This document shows positions 1-7,138 of a stretch of 13,057 nucleotides of DNA, piece by piece; positions within the stretch are counted from its first letter, which is position 1; each line of letters opens with the position of its first letter. The position numbers and the translations under genes are program-made. This DNA is from Succinimonas sp963628765 (GTDB taxonomy: Bacteria; Pseudomonadota; Gammaproteobacteria; Enterobacterales; Succinivibrionaceae). The stretch spans positions 1-13,057 of the forward strand of contig CAVGFV010000090.1 of NCBI GenBank assembly GCA_963628765.1. Reading direction: 5' to 3'. The notes below the pieces were generated by a model. That model made no database searches and was not told the DNA's origin. It was given only the letters and a program-made list of their open reading frames with translations.

Positions 1-159
1 TTGTGTGTGTTTTAACATTGGGACATCGCAAAAAAGTTAATTTATAGAAGTCCCCATAACAAAGAGCTTTTTAAAGTATTTATATTGTGAAAATTCTCAA
101 AATTTATTTTCTTTATAATTTTATTGCGCACGTTATTAAGAAAAATCGTGAAACAAAAA

Positions 160-795
160 TTAATCCTTGTTATTCTCTTTACTAGCACACAAGTGAGAAA
201 CAGGACAAGATGAACACATAGGCGCCCTTGCTTTACAAATATTCCGTCCTAAAAAAAGTAACCAGTGATGAGCATCTTTGATGTATTCCTTCGGGATAAT
301 GCGCTCTAATTTATTACTTACTTCTTCTGGTGTTTTTCCAGTAGCCAGGTTTAATCTTTTAGAAACTCTAAATATGTGTGTATCAACAGCAACTGTACCT
401 TTTCCAAAAGCAATATTTTGCACAACACGTGCTGTTTTTACTCCAACTCCTGGTAATGAAACCAAATCTTTTTCTGTATTTGGAACTTTACCATCAAAAC
501 GCTTACATAATTCCCCTGCTAGAGCCTTCAAGTTTTTAGATTTATTTCTGTATAAACCAAGTCTTGCAATAATTGCTTCTATTTCTGAAGTCTCTAATAA
601 TTGCATCTTATCAGGGGTTGGAGCCCTTCTAAAAAGTTCTGGTGTTACCTCGTTTACTGCTTTATCCGTAGTCTGAGCTGAAAGCATTACTGCACAGAGA
701 AGTTCAAAATCATTATTAAAATTTAATGAAGGTTTAGGATTGGGATTTTCTTTTTTCAGAATTTCAAAAAGTTCTCTCACAGCATCTTTGTTCAA
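160..795 (-). CDS. nth: Endonuclease III (DNA glycosylase/AP lyase)
   Basis: Base-excision repair enzyme that removes oxidised pyrimidines and cleaves the abasic site by beta-elimination. The 211-residue product has the same length as E. coli Nth as I recall it. The helix-hairpin-helix LPGVGVKTARVV contains the catalytic lysine at K120, and VDTHIFRV contains the catalytic aspartate at D138. The [4Fe-4S] cluster ligands are C187, C194, C197 and C203 in the canonical C-x6-C-x2-C-x5-C spacing. These residue numbers coincide with E. coli, which supports the TTG start at 795-793. That start also has an AGGAGA Shine-Dalgarno 7 nt upstream. It lies 11 bp after nagA on the same strand, so the two are probably co-transcribed. 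Usual neighbours such as rsxABCDGE are not visible. Confidence 0.97.
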   Translation of the reverse strand: MNKDAVRELFEILKKENPNPKPSLNFNNDFELLCAVMLSAQTTDKAVNEVTPELFRRAPTPDKMQLLETSEIEAIIARLGLYRNKSKNLKALAGELCKRFDGKVPNTEKDLVSLPGVGVKTARVVQNIAFGKGTVAVDTHIFRVSKRLNLATGKTPEEVSNKLERIIPKEYIKDAHHWLLFLGRNICKARAPMCSSCPVSHLCASKENNKD

Positions 796-802
796 AACAA
801 AA

Positions 803-808
803 TCTCCT
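803..808 (-). promoter_or_regulatory. Ribosome binding site of nth overlapping the nagA stop codon
   Basis: On the minus strand AGGAGA sits 7 nt before the TTG start of nth. The nagA stop TAG (809-807) runs into it, so the stop codon and the SD share bases. This decides the unusual TTG start and suggests translational coupling of nth to nagA. Confidence 0.7.
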
Positions 809-1838
809 AATTTTTCTCTATAAATTTCAAAGGAGTTAAATCGTCTGAATAGATAGCATATGACTTAGGCTCTTCTTGCATTGCCTTATAAGGAGCTACA
901 GTTGCTGCCATAAGGGCTTCTTCTTTTCTGAAACTCGCATACTTTACAAGATTTCGTACACCGTCTTGCATTGTTAATCTAGAGCCACCAAGCGTGCCGT
1001 CCTTGTTTATGCAGCCCTTAAGCGGATCGTTAATTATTGTGGTCCCCGCAAAAGTAAAACTTTCTAACTTACTAGATGCTCCCGCTCCTGCAAGGGCATC
1101 AGTAACTAAAACCAACCTATCTTGAAGACATTTATGTGCTATTACGAGTTCTGGCCAAGCAACATGAATACCATCAGCTATGATTCCAACATAGCTTGTA
1201 TCAGAAGCTAAAACAGCTTCTACTGTTCTTGGATCGCGTCCTCCTAATGCCCTATCCATAGCATTATAAAGATGGGTTGCTAGACGAGCTCCAGCCGTAA
1301 TAAGTTTTGAAACATCAGCAAAAGATGATTTGGTGTGACCAATAGAAATCTGTATTCCTGCTTCTACTAGAGTTTTTACTTGTTCTTCAGAAACTTGTTC
1401 AGGAGATACTGTTATATATGAAACTTCATCTTTATATTTAAGTAAAGATTCCAAATCTTGCGAAGTCATCTTTCTAACAAAACGAGCTTCATGTATTCCT
1501 TTTTTAGCTAGGCTTATAAATGGGCCTTCTAAATGTACCCCTGGTATCACACCAGGGTATTCACTCATAAATGCTCTGATATTTTCTAGAGTTTCTAACA
1601 TATGCTCATAAGAGCAAGTAATCATAGTTGGTACAAATCTATAAACACCGTCGCGTTTTAAACTCTTAGAGACAGCTTTAAGATTGTCCACGCTCATATC
1701 AACATCTAGCATCACGCCATCATATCCATTGACTTGGAGATCATAAAATGTAGGCGCTAAATAATAAGGAGTATCTCCAAACTTATATGTATCAAGATCC
1801 GAAAAATCTCCAGAATTACACCCTAGACTTATAAGCAT
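807..1838 (-). CDS. nagA: N-acetylglucosamine-6-phosphate deacetylase, short N-terminus
   Basis: Amidohydrolase that converts GlcNAc-6-P to GlcN-6-P and acetate in amino-sugar catabolism or cell-wall recycling. Motifs match E. coli NagA: DLQVNG (Q35, the glutamine seen in single-metal NagA where other families have HxH), HLEGPFIS (E104, metal ligand), SIGHTKSSF (H168), ATHLYNAM (H189), IADGIHV and LVTDALAG (catalytic D247). The ORF is 343 residues against about 382 in E. coli. An in-frame stop lies only four codons before the ATG, so no N-terminal extension is possible in this frame. The C-terminus lacks the usual G-x-I-x2-G-x2-ADL strand motif. The small beta-sandwich domain is therefore reduced at both ends while the barrel is intact. 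No nagB, nagC or nagE is present. A palindromic operator candidate lies 45 bp upstream. Confidence 0.9.
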   Translation of the reverse strand: MLISLGCNSGDFSDLDTYKFGDTPYYLAPTFYDLQVNGYDGVMLDVDMSVDNLKAVSKSLKRDGVYRFVPTMITCSYEHMLETLENIRAFMSEYPGVIPGVHLEGPFISLAKKGIHEARFVRKMTSQDLESLLKYKDEVSYITVSPEQVSEEQVKTLVEAGIQISIGHTKSSFADVSKLITAGARLATHLYNAMDRALGGRDPRTVEAVLASDTSYVGIIADGIHVAWPELVIAHKCLQDRLVLVTDALAGAGASSKLESFTFAGTTIINDPLKGCINKDGTLGGSRLTMQDGVRNLVKYASFRKEEALMAATVAPYKAMQEEPKSYAIYSDDLTPLKFIEKN

Positions 1839-1882
1839 GATGAAATTTCACCCTATGAACAAAATAATAACATCGAACAATA

Positions 1883-1906
1883 TTATCTTGTCTATTAACA
1901 AGATAA
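1883..1906. promoter_or_regulatory. Perfect palindrome, candidate repressor operator of nagA
   Basis: The arms TTATCTTGT and ACAAGATAA are exact inverted repeats of 9 bp around a 6-bp spacer (CTATTA). They lie 45 bp before the nagA start and overlap its best -10 candidate. No T-tract follows on either strand, so an operator is more likely than a terminator. The sequence is not one I recognise as a NagC, DasR or NagR site; the cognate regulator is not in the window. Confidence 0.55.
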
Positions 1907-1927
1907 CTAAAGTACTTTTAATATCAA
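1900..1927 (-). promoter_or_regulatory. Candidate sigma70 promoter of nagA-nth
   Basis: On the minus strand TTGATA (1927-1922), 16 bp, then TATCTT (1905-1900). The -10 lies in one arm of the 1883-1906 palindrome, the arrangement expected of a repressed promoter. The match is moderate in AT-rich DNA. Confidence 0.35.
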
Positions 1928-1989
1928 ATGAGAGCTTTCACAATATACAATCATGAAAAATAAAAGGCAATTTTGACTTTCTTCCTATC

Positions 1990-2038
1990 ATAAAAACACC
2001 CCACTTGCACTCATAATAATATGGTCAACAAGTGAGGT
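1990..2038 (-). terminator. Rho-independent terminator after the envelope cluster
   Basis: On the minus strand ACCTCACTTG pairs with CAAGTGGGGT (10 bp including one G-T wobble) across a loop of about 21 nt, followed by TGTTTTTA. It begins 30 bp after the stop of the FimV/HubP-like gene and separates that cluster from nagA. Confidence 0.65.
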
Positions 2039-2068
2039 ATGACTACAAAACTAAATAAGCTTTTGATA

Positions 2069-4069
2069 TTAATGTTTATCAGTTTTTTGTTCGTTAAGAG
2101 CTTGAGCCCATTCATCCATTACATCTTTATCGGATGCTGGCTTGGCTTCTTCTGTCTTCTGTTCATTTAAAGCTTGCGCCCACTCATCCATTACGTCTTT
2201 ATCGGATGTTGGCTTAGCTTCTTCTGTCTTTTGTTCATTCAAAGCCTGTGCCCATTCGTCCATCACATCTTTATCTGATGCTGGCTTAACATCCTTTACC
2301 TCTGATGATAAATCTATGCCAGAAATAGGATTAGGAGACGGCTCTGGTGAAATAGGATTTGAAGTAACTTCAACATTTGTTGGCACCACAGGTTCAGCTT
2401 GGATTGGAGCACGAGATGGAACCAAATCTGGTGATGTGACTTGCTGTTCAGGCACGTCAGGAATTGATTCATCAGGTTTCTCTAAATCCGGAAGTTTTCT
2501 GTCTGTGGATGCAGCAAAAGCTGACTCATCAAGATCACCAAGTTCAACTTCACTTTCTGTCTTTTTTTCTTCCTCTGGTGTCATTCCTGAATTTAACGAA
2601 ACTTCCTTCTGTCTCGTAGTGTTTTCATCGTGATCTTTGGCATCACCTACAGCACCTAGAACGTCTTGATCAGTATCCAATTCAGCGATTGAATCTTCGT
2701 CATCAAGAAGAAGTTCACGTCTCTTCTTATTTTGTTTAATTCTTAAATAGGCTAATCCTCCGATTCCGCCAAGAATTAAAAATACGAGAATACTAGCAAA
2801 TACGTAGAGTAAGCTAGAATCGTTCTGCTCTTCAGAGCCTGATCCTAAACTTTTTGATTGTTCAGCAAGATTCTGAGTAACTTCTTCATTGTTTTTCTTT
2901 AATTGCTCTATGTCCTGTTTTAAAAGAGCTATGTCATCTGCAGTTTTTTCACGATAATCCGCAAATTCATCCTGTAATTTAGAAAGTTTGGCCTTCAAAG
3001 CCTCTGCTTCAGCAGTGCTTTTACCCGCATTGGCATTACTACTTACTGCACTGCCGTTAGAATTTTTTCCAACAGCATTGTTACCGGATAAAGTAAGAGA
3101 TGAACCCGAAACACTAGAACCATTTTGAGTAATTTCTAAAGTATCTTTTTCTGCTTTACGATTCTTATTTTCATCCTGCATTGTGATAACACGTTTCCCA
3201 TCTTCAGTAACGGTCTCATTAGTGTCATCATCAATCATCATATCAGGGCTTGCTAAATCAGCAACTTCAAAGGCAGCTCTCTCTTTATCTTCTCGAGCCT
3301 TCCTTTCTTGTTCTCTTTTTGCGTTTTCTTTAGCAACGCAATTATCGTAACGTTCTTGTTCTTTTTTCTGAAGCTCATCTCTTTCAGCTTTTTTAGCTTT
3401 TGCAGCTTCTATAATCTTTTCTTCCTCTGTCCAAGGAAGTACAAGCTCATCCAAAACTAAATTTTTTAAAGTGCCTCTATTTGCCGCATCACGAACTTTT
3501 TTGCCGGTTTCCGGTTTTTCTAATCCAATCTGCTTCTCGCTAGGTATTTTTATGCTCGCACCAGCGCATAAACCTCCACAAGCATAGATATTCGGATTCC
3601 ATCTCACCAATGCTGCATAAATTTGATCTTCATTTAAAGTTCTATCATCGTTTTGTGCATACTGAACTAATGATGTTATGGCTTCACCAGCCTGAACTTC
3701 ATGAACTGAAGCTGTTTTTTCATAATCAAATTTTGCAATTTTTGCCTCAGGAACTACCACTTCTGGGTAAACTTTTGCCTTAGGGCAAATTTCATCGATG
3801 CTTTTTTCTTTCTTAACGTTTTGTGTTGTTTTATTTGTTGGTGCCTTGTTTACTGAGTTATTTGTCTTCTTTGAGTTATTTGAAGATCCATTTAAAACAG
3901 TAGCTGACGCACGACGTACCTGCTGATGATTGGCATTACCATCCTGTTTTTGTGCTCCATTTGGACCACGTAGTTCAATACCAAATTCTTCGGCAGAAGC
4001 ATATGATCCAAGTACAGTAATAACAAAAACTGCAGAATAAATAGCAGTAGTTATTTTATTTAAAGTCAT
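2069..4069 (-). CDS. FimV/HubP-like single-pass membrane protein with C-terminal DEWAQALNEQ repeats
   Basis: Probable polar organiser of the FimV/HubP type (function inferred). In order it has: a signal sequence (residues 1-26, cleavage near ASA); a Ser/Asn/Lys linker; a LysM-like FimV-type domain at about 121-180 (SVHEVQAGEAITSL ... QIYAALVRWNPNIY ... ASIKIPS); a charged helix at 215-270; a Ser/Asn-rich linker; a coiled coil at about 355-405; one transmembrane segment at 420-442 followed by basic residues; and an acidic, proline-rich cytoplasmic tail. Three 24-residue repeats end the protein. Periplasmic cysteines are C95, C164, C168 and C244. LysM, coiled coil, TM and acidic tail in this order are the FimV/HubP layout, but the usual C-terminal FimV/TPR domain is missing. 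GGAG stands 10 nt before the ATG. It is the last gene of the cluster. Confidence 0.65.
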   Translation of the reverse strand: MTLNKITTAIYSAVFVITVLGSYASAEEFGIELRGPNGAQKQDGNANHQQVRRASATVLNGSSNNSKKTNNSVNKAPTNKTTQNVKKEKSIDEICPKAKVYPEVVVPEAKIAKFDYEKTASVHEVQAGEAITSLVQYAQNDDRTLNEDQIYAALVRWNPNIYACGGLCAGASIKIPSEKQIGLEKPETGKKVRDAANRGTLKNLVLDELVLPWTEEEKIIEAAKAKKAERDELQKKEQERYDNCVAKENAKREQERKAREDKERAAFEVADLASPDMMIDDDTNETVTEDGKRVITMQDENKNRKAEKDTLEITQNGSSVSGSSLTLSGNNAVGKNSNGSAVSSNANAGKSTAEAEALKAKLSKLQDEFADYREKTADDIALLKQDIEQLKKNNEEVTQNLAEQSKSLGSGSEEQNDSSLLYVFASILVFLILGGIGGLAYLRIKQNKKRRELLLDDEDSIAELDTDQDVLGAVGDAKDHDENTTRQKEVSLNSGMTPEEEKKTESEVELGDLDESAFAASTDRKLPDLEKPDESIPDVPEQQVTSPDLVPSRAPIQAEPVVPTNVEVTSNPISPEPSPNPISGIDLSSEVKDVKPASDKDVMDEWAQALNEQKTEEAKPTSDKDVMDEWAQALNEQKTEEAKPASDKDVMDEWAQALNEQKTDKH
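2072..2287 (-). repeat. Three tandem 72-bp repeats encoding a FliN-N-terminus-like motif
   Basis: Residues 595-618, 619-642 and 643-664 repeat KPASDKDVMDEWAQALNEQK plus a short T/E spacer. Over the 19-residue core the only amino-acid difference is A to T in copy 2. About ten codons differ synonymously, for example Leu as TTG, TTA and CTT, and Ala as GCA, GCG and GCT. The copies are therefore old and the peptide is conserved by selection. The motif resembles the start of FliN proteins as I remember them (DDLWADALNEQK in Salmonella, ADEWAAAL in pseudomonads). Confidence 0.9.
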
Positions 4070-4246
4070 ATCCCAGTCTCTCCAGGCAATACCGGATTCT
4101 TTTGTTCAGCCTATTAAAGTAATCATAAGATCTGTACAAAACATCCATAATCAACAGTTACTTATGTATCAATTCAGATATTTTTATATCATTCATATGC
4201 TACGCAATAAATATACCATTGATTTTGTCAAAATTACATCGCAAAG

Positions 4247-4645
4247 TTACAACCGTTTAGAGCGCAAATGTCTTCCTTTAGAATCTCTAGCTGTCACTCT
4301 TTGCCCTCTAAAATCGAGCCTTGCTCCTTGAATGCTACGAATCATTTCTACACCAGTAATTTCACTTACATTTCTAATGACAGCAATTACTTTTTCTGTT
4401 TTATTAGGTTTTTCATTTCTATTAATATTTTTGCTTTTATTACTAGTTTTAGGATTTATTTGAGGCTCGTTGTTTAAAAAATAGGAATCATATTCTGAAT
4501 ATACTTTTTTTGCATTGGTGTTTCTCAAAGCTAAATTTTTGTCATTAACAGAATTTAACTCTGTTATTACATCTTTCTGGTGAGCTTGGGATGCAGGCGA
4601 ATATGCACTTGCAGGGATCCAAGTAAGTACAGCGACCGATAACAT
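4247..4645 (-). CDS. Small basic exported protein of unknown function (5' end probably frameshifted)
   Basis: I do not recognise a family. The 132-residue ORF starts inside a signal peptide: MLSVAVLTWIPASA has a hydrophobic core and an A-x-A cleavage site but no basic n-region and no Shine-Dalgarno. An upstream ATG at 4679 encodes MSSFYKVKFF in another frame, and removing one T from the T7 tract at 4649-4655 joins the two into a complete signal peptide. The gene probably starts at 4679. The mature part has an Asn/Lys-rich linker (about residues 58-82) and a basic C-terminal region at about 84-132 (VIAVIRNVSEITGVEMI ... LDFRGQRVTARDSKGR), which looks like a small folded beta-rich domain. It lies between the two FimV-like genes, so a role in the same envelope structure is inferred. 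Confidence 0.6.
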   Translation of the reverse strand: MLSVAVLTWIPASAYSPASQAHQKDVITELNSVNDKNLALRNTNAKKVYSEYDSYFLNNEPQINPKTSNKSKNINRNEKPNKTEKVIAVIRNVSEITGVEMIRSIQGARLDFRGQRVTARDSKGRHLRSKRL

Positions 4646-4648
4646 AAC

Positions 4649-4655
4649 AAAAAAA
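4649..4655 (-). other. T7 homopolymer at the probable frameshift in the small exported protein
   Basis: Seven T on the minus strand. With six, the ATG at 4679 reads through as MSSFYKVKFF-V-MLSV into the downstream signal peptide; with seven it runs out of frame. Sequencing error, mutation and slippage are all possible. Confidence 0.6.
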
Positions 4656-4657
4656 TT

Positions 4658-7138
4658 TTACTTTATAAAAACTCGACATTTATAAATATACCTATTTACT
4701 GTTATGTTTAATAAGATATTCCTTCCGAGCTTTTTTTTTACTTCTAAAACCTTATTATCCCATTGTAATTTTGCGGACTTGTACGCCTTTTCGGCATCAC
4801 GGCATTTTGAAGCTTTAACGGTCAGCGGGAATGAATCAGCAGTAAATTTGTTTCCCTTTTCAGAGAGAAGAAGCTGATATGTTGCAGGTGATTCGTTAAG
4901 AATTTCCGCATTACTTGGTATGATAAGTTCTCTTTCTATAAATGGAAATACTGGAGATACATGAGAAAATGACGCAAAATTTCTTCTAAATATAGCGGCA
5001 GCTAGCTGTCCACGAGAAATTCCAGCGTTTTTCATTTCTTCAGTTAAATTCTTGTTCAAAATTGTTTCTAAGCCATCACCTTTGGTTACTTTGTAAAGTG
5101 ACTGCACTGATTTTTCCGGTTCCTTTTCACATTCAGCTAGGGCTGGTTCAGGAGGTAATGGGAATAAATCTTCTACATCCTTTTCAGTTAATTTAGGTTG
5201 CTCCTCAGGGGTAGCATTCTTTTCTTGAGTAGAATCTTTAGCTTCAGAGTTTTCTACCTCTTTAGCATCAGATATGTCCTTCTTCTCATTAGAAGTTTCT
5301 AGATTTTGGGATGAATTCTTTTCTGATACCACCTTATCATTTGAAGCTGCTACATTATCTGCTTTTAATGAAGGGGCAGATGAGTTAGTACTTGAATTAT
5401 TGCTAACTTCATTTACTGAGTTTTTACTATTTACATTACTGGTATCTTCATTATTATTGTCTTTTACTAACTCTTTATTATTTTCAGTAGTAACTGTTTC
5501 TGAAGGAGTCTCTTTATCCACTTTAGTATCATTACTAATGAGAGTTTTGTTATTTTCTAAAGTTTCGACATTAGCATTATTACCCTCAGCGTTAGCTTGA
5601 TTTTCTGAATCTTTGCTATTTTCTACTTTTTCGAGTATAGTAGCGGCTACTTTCTCATCTGAAATTGTTTCTGAAGACACTCCATTTTCAGTAGATTGAT
5701 TATCTTCGCTAGGAACATAATCATCTACCTGCTGAGAACTTGCCCTAGTCACAACATCAGTTGGTATTTCGATATTATCGTTTATCTCATCATGAAGTAT
5801 TTCTACTGAGAACTGCAAAGCATCCTCATTAAAGATGTTATTTTCATGATAAGTATTTAATCTCTCAGAAGGTTTTGTTGTTTTATCTTCTGTAGATGGT
5901 ATCACATCAATAGAGGTATCTTTTGACTTAACTTCTTTCTCAACATTAGCTTGCTCTGTTGAATTGTTCTTTCCTTCAACTAACTTTGTATCAGTAGCTT
6001 TAGTTGTTGGTTCTTCTTGTTTGGTTTTATCAGTAACTTTTAGTTCTTTAGAAGAATCATCTTTTTCTAGGACTTGGTCCTTTTCAGATGCCTTAGCTTC
6101 TACCTCTTCATTCTTTGCTTTTTCTTCAACTTTTGCTTGTTTAGAAGCATTGTCTTTATCAGCTACAGGCTCTTTTTCGGTGACCTTTGCTACTGTTTCT
6201 TCAACCTTTGCTTCTTGAGAGGAATTGTCTTTATCAGCTACAGGCTCTTTTTCAGTAGCCTTTGCTACTGTTTCTTCTGACTTTGCTTTATCTTCAACCT
6301 TAGCTTCTTTAGAAGAATTGTCTTTATCAACTACANNNNNNNNNNNNNNNNNNNNNNNNNNNNNNNNTTCTGTCTTTGCTTTATCTTCAACCTTAGCTTC
6401 TTTAGAAGAATTGTCTTTATCAGCTACAGGTTCCTTTTCAGTAGCCTTTGTTTTTTCTTCTACTTTTGCTTCTTGAGAGATATTATCGTTTTCTGCTACA
6501 GATTCTTTTTCAGTTACCTTGGCTACTGATTCTTCTGTCTTTGCTTTATCTTCAACCTTGGCTTCTTTAGAAGAATTGTCTTTTTCAGCTACAAGCTCTT
6601 TTTCGGTAACCTTCGCTACTGTTTCTTCAACTTTTGTTTCTTGAGAAGAGACATTTTTTTGCTCTATTTTATCTTCAGCATTTAATTTATTGACTGAATC
6701 AGCGCTTTCTTTTGCTTGTTCTTTATCTATTGTTTTGTCATTAGCTGATTTTTCATTACCTTCTTTTTTTTCTTTCGCTAAATTTTCATTCGGGAATAAA
6801 TCTTCAATTTTTATATCATCAAGTACGGCTTCATCTGTATTATGGGAATAGCCTAGTTCCATAATATATTTATCCGAAATTGCTTCATTATACAATTCAC
6901 GTTTTTTTATTGATGGCTTAGTACGATCTTTAAAATAATGCGCAGAAATTTCCGCTATTTCTTCATCTGAAAAAAAATCAGTGTTGTTAGCTACTTCATT
7001 TTTGTTTTCAGTTGCATTTGCTGTAACTTTTGTTTCAGATCCAACAGCTTGATTTACATTAGTAGTATTCTCAACTGCTATAGCCATATTTCCTGTTACT
7101 GATGCCAACACAGCAACAGCTAACGCTGAAAGCTTCAT
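4658..7138 (-). CDS. Secreted Lys/Glu-rich repeat protein with C-terminal FimV-type LysM-like domain
   Basis: Function unknown; probably a periplasmic envelope protein. The ATG at 7138 gives a clear signal peptide (MKLSALAVAVLASVTG, cleavage near AIA) with TTGGAT upstream; an in-frame TTG at 7150 is less likely. The 826 residues comprise an acidic N-terminal segment with IEDLFP (about 111-116), degenerate repeats of about 31 residues (157-401), a long Asn/Ser/Lys/Glu disordered region, VEDLFP (about 655-660), and a LysM-like domain at about 680-746 (SLYKVTKGDGLETIL ... GQLAAAIFRRNFASF ... LIIPS) similar to that of the 2069-4069 protein. Cysteines C670 and C779 flank this domain. There is no transmembrane anchor or cytoplasmic part. 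The last 20 or so residues after the A9 tract look out of frame; with one more A the protein would end at 4692. A 32-N assembly gap lies in the repeats. Confidence 0.6.
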   Translation of the reverse strand: MKLSALAVAVLASVTGNMAIAVENTTNVNQAVGSETKVTANATENKNEVANNTDFFSDEEIAEISAHYFKDRTKPSIKKRELYNEAISDKYIMELGYSHNTDEAVLDDIKIEDLFPNENLAKEKKEGNEKSANDKTIDKEQAKESADSVNKLNAEDKIEQKNVSSQETKVEETVAKVTEKELVAEKDNSSKEAKVEDKAKTEESVAKVTEKESVAENDNISQEAKVEEKTKATEKEPVADKDNSSKEAKVEDKAKTEXXXXXXXXXXXVVDKDNSSKEAKVEDKAKSEETVAKATEKEPVADKDNSSQEAKVEETVAKVTEKEPVADKDNASKQAKVEEKAKNEEVEAKASEKDQVLEKDDSSKELKVTDKTKQEEPTTKATDTKLVEGKNNSTEQANVEKEVKSKDTSIDVIPSTEDKTTKPSERLNTYHENNIFNEDALQFSVEILHDEINDNIEIPTDVVTRASSQQVDDYVPSEDNQSTENGVSSETISDEKVAATILEKVENSKDSENQANAEGNNANVETLENNKTLISNDTKVDKETPSETVTTENNKELVKDNNNEDTSNVNSKNSVNEVSNNSSTNSSAPSLKADNVAASNDKVVSEKNSSQNLETSNEKKDISDAKEVENSEAKDSTQEKNATPEEQPKLTEKDVEDLFPLPPEPALAECEKEPEKSVQSLYKVTKGDGLETILNKNLTEEMKNAGISRGQLAAAIFRRNFASFSHVSPVFPFIERELIIPSNAEILNESPATYQLLLSEKGNKFTADSFPLTVKASKCRDAEKAYKSAKLQWDNKVLEVKKKLGRNILLNITVNRYIYKCRVFIK
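4731..4739 (-). other. A9 homopolymer near the 3' end of the repeat protein gene
   Basis: On the minus strand GTA is followed by A8 then GCTC (nine A in all). As given, the tail reads LGRNILLNITVNRYIYKC and overlaps the ATG at 4679. One extra A (or two fewer) gives a charged tail ARKEYLIKHNSK and a TAG at 4694-4692, 12 bp before that ATG, a normal operon junction. A9 tracts are also long enough for RNA polymerase slippage. Confidence 0.5.
5936..6670 (-). repeat. Degenerate tandem repeats of about 31 codons
   Basis: About nine units begin with VADKDNSSKEAKVE-like sequence and end TEKEP. Units are mostly 31 residues; some are internally shortened to 24-25 by loss of the DKAKTEES segment. The composition is Lys/Glu/Ala/Val with a recurring DNSS. 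The outer units are more diverged than the inner ones, as in arrays growing by unequal exchange. The array contains the sequence gap, so copy number is uncertain. Confidence 0.9.
6336..6367. other. Assembly gap of 32 Ns
   Basis: The gap preserves the frame and makes the interrupted unit exactly 31 residues (20 visible plus 11 unknown). The flanking T is consistent with the CCT proline codon that ends other units. The length may be real or an estimate; collapsed repeat copies cannot be excluded. Confidence 0.95.

Noticed and set aside
85..100. Quasi-palindrome TTGTGAAAATTCTCAA downstream of nth
   Set aside because: It has mismatches in AT-rich DNA, has no T-tract to make it a terminator and no promoter context visible at the window edge.
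278..676. Plus-strand 132-codon ORF across nth
   Set aside because: It is antisense to a fully conserved nth and has no recognisable protein features.
2142..2633. Plus-strand ORF with its own internal repeat
   Set aside because: Its repeat is the antisense image of the DEWAQALNEQ array, and the minus-strand gene explains the synonymous pattern.
5964..6476. Overlapping plus-strand ORFs rich in Ser/Phe/Leu
   Set aside because: They are antisense shadows of the repeat array, where the absence of stops follows from repeated Lys/Glu codons; no SD or family resemblance.
2072..6670. CRISPR-like direct repeats
   Set aside because: Both arrays are in-frame protein-coding repeats with conserved residues and synonymous variation, without spacers.
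4658..7138. TonB- or TolA-like protein, because of the Lys/Glu/Ala-rich stretch
   Set aside because: There is no N-terminal anchor of the TonB type and no TonB/TolA C-terminal domain; the C-terminus is LysM/FimV-like.
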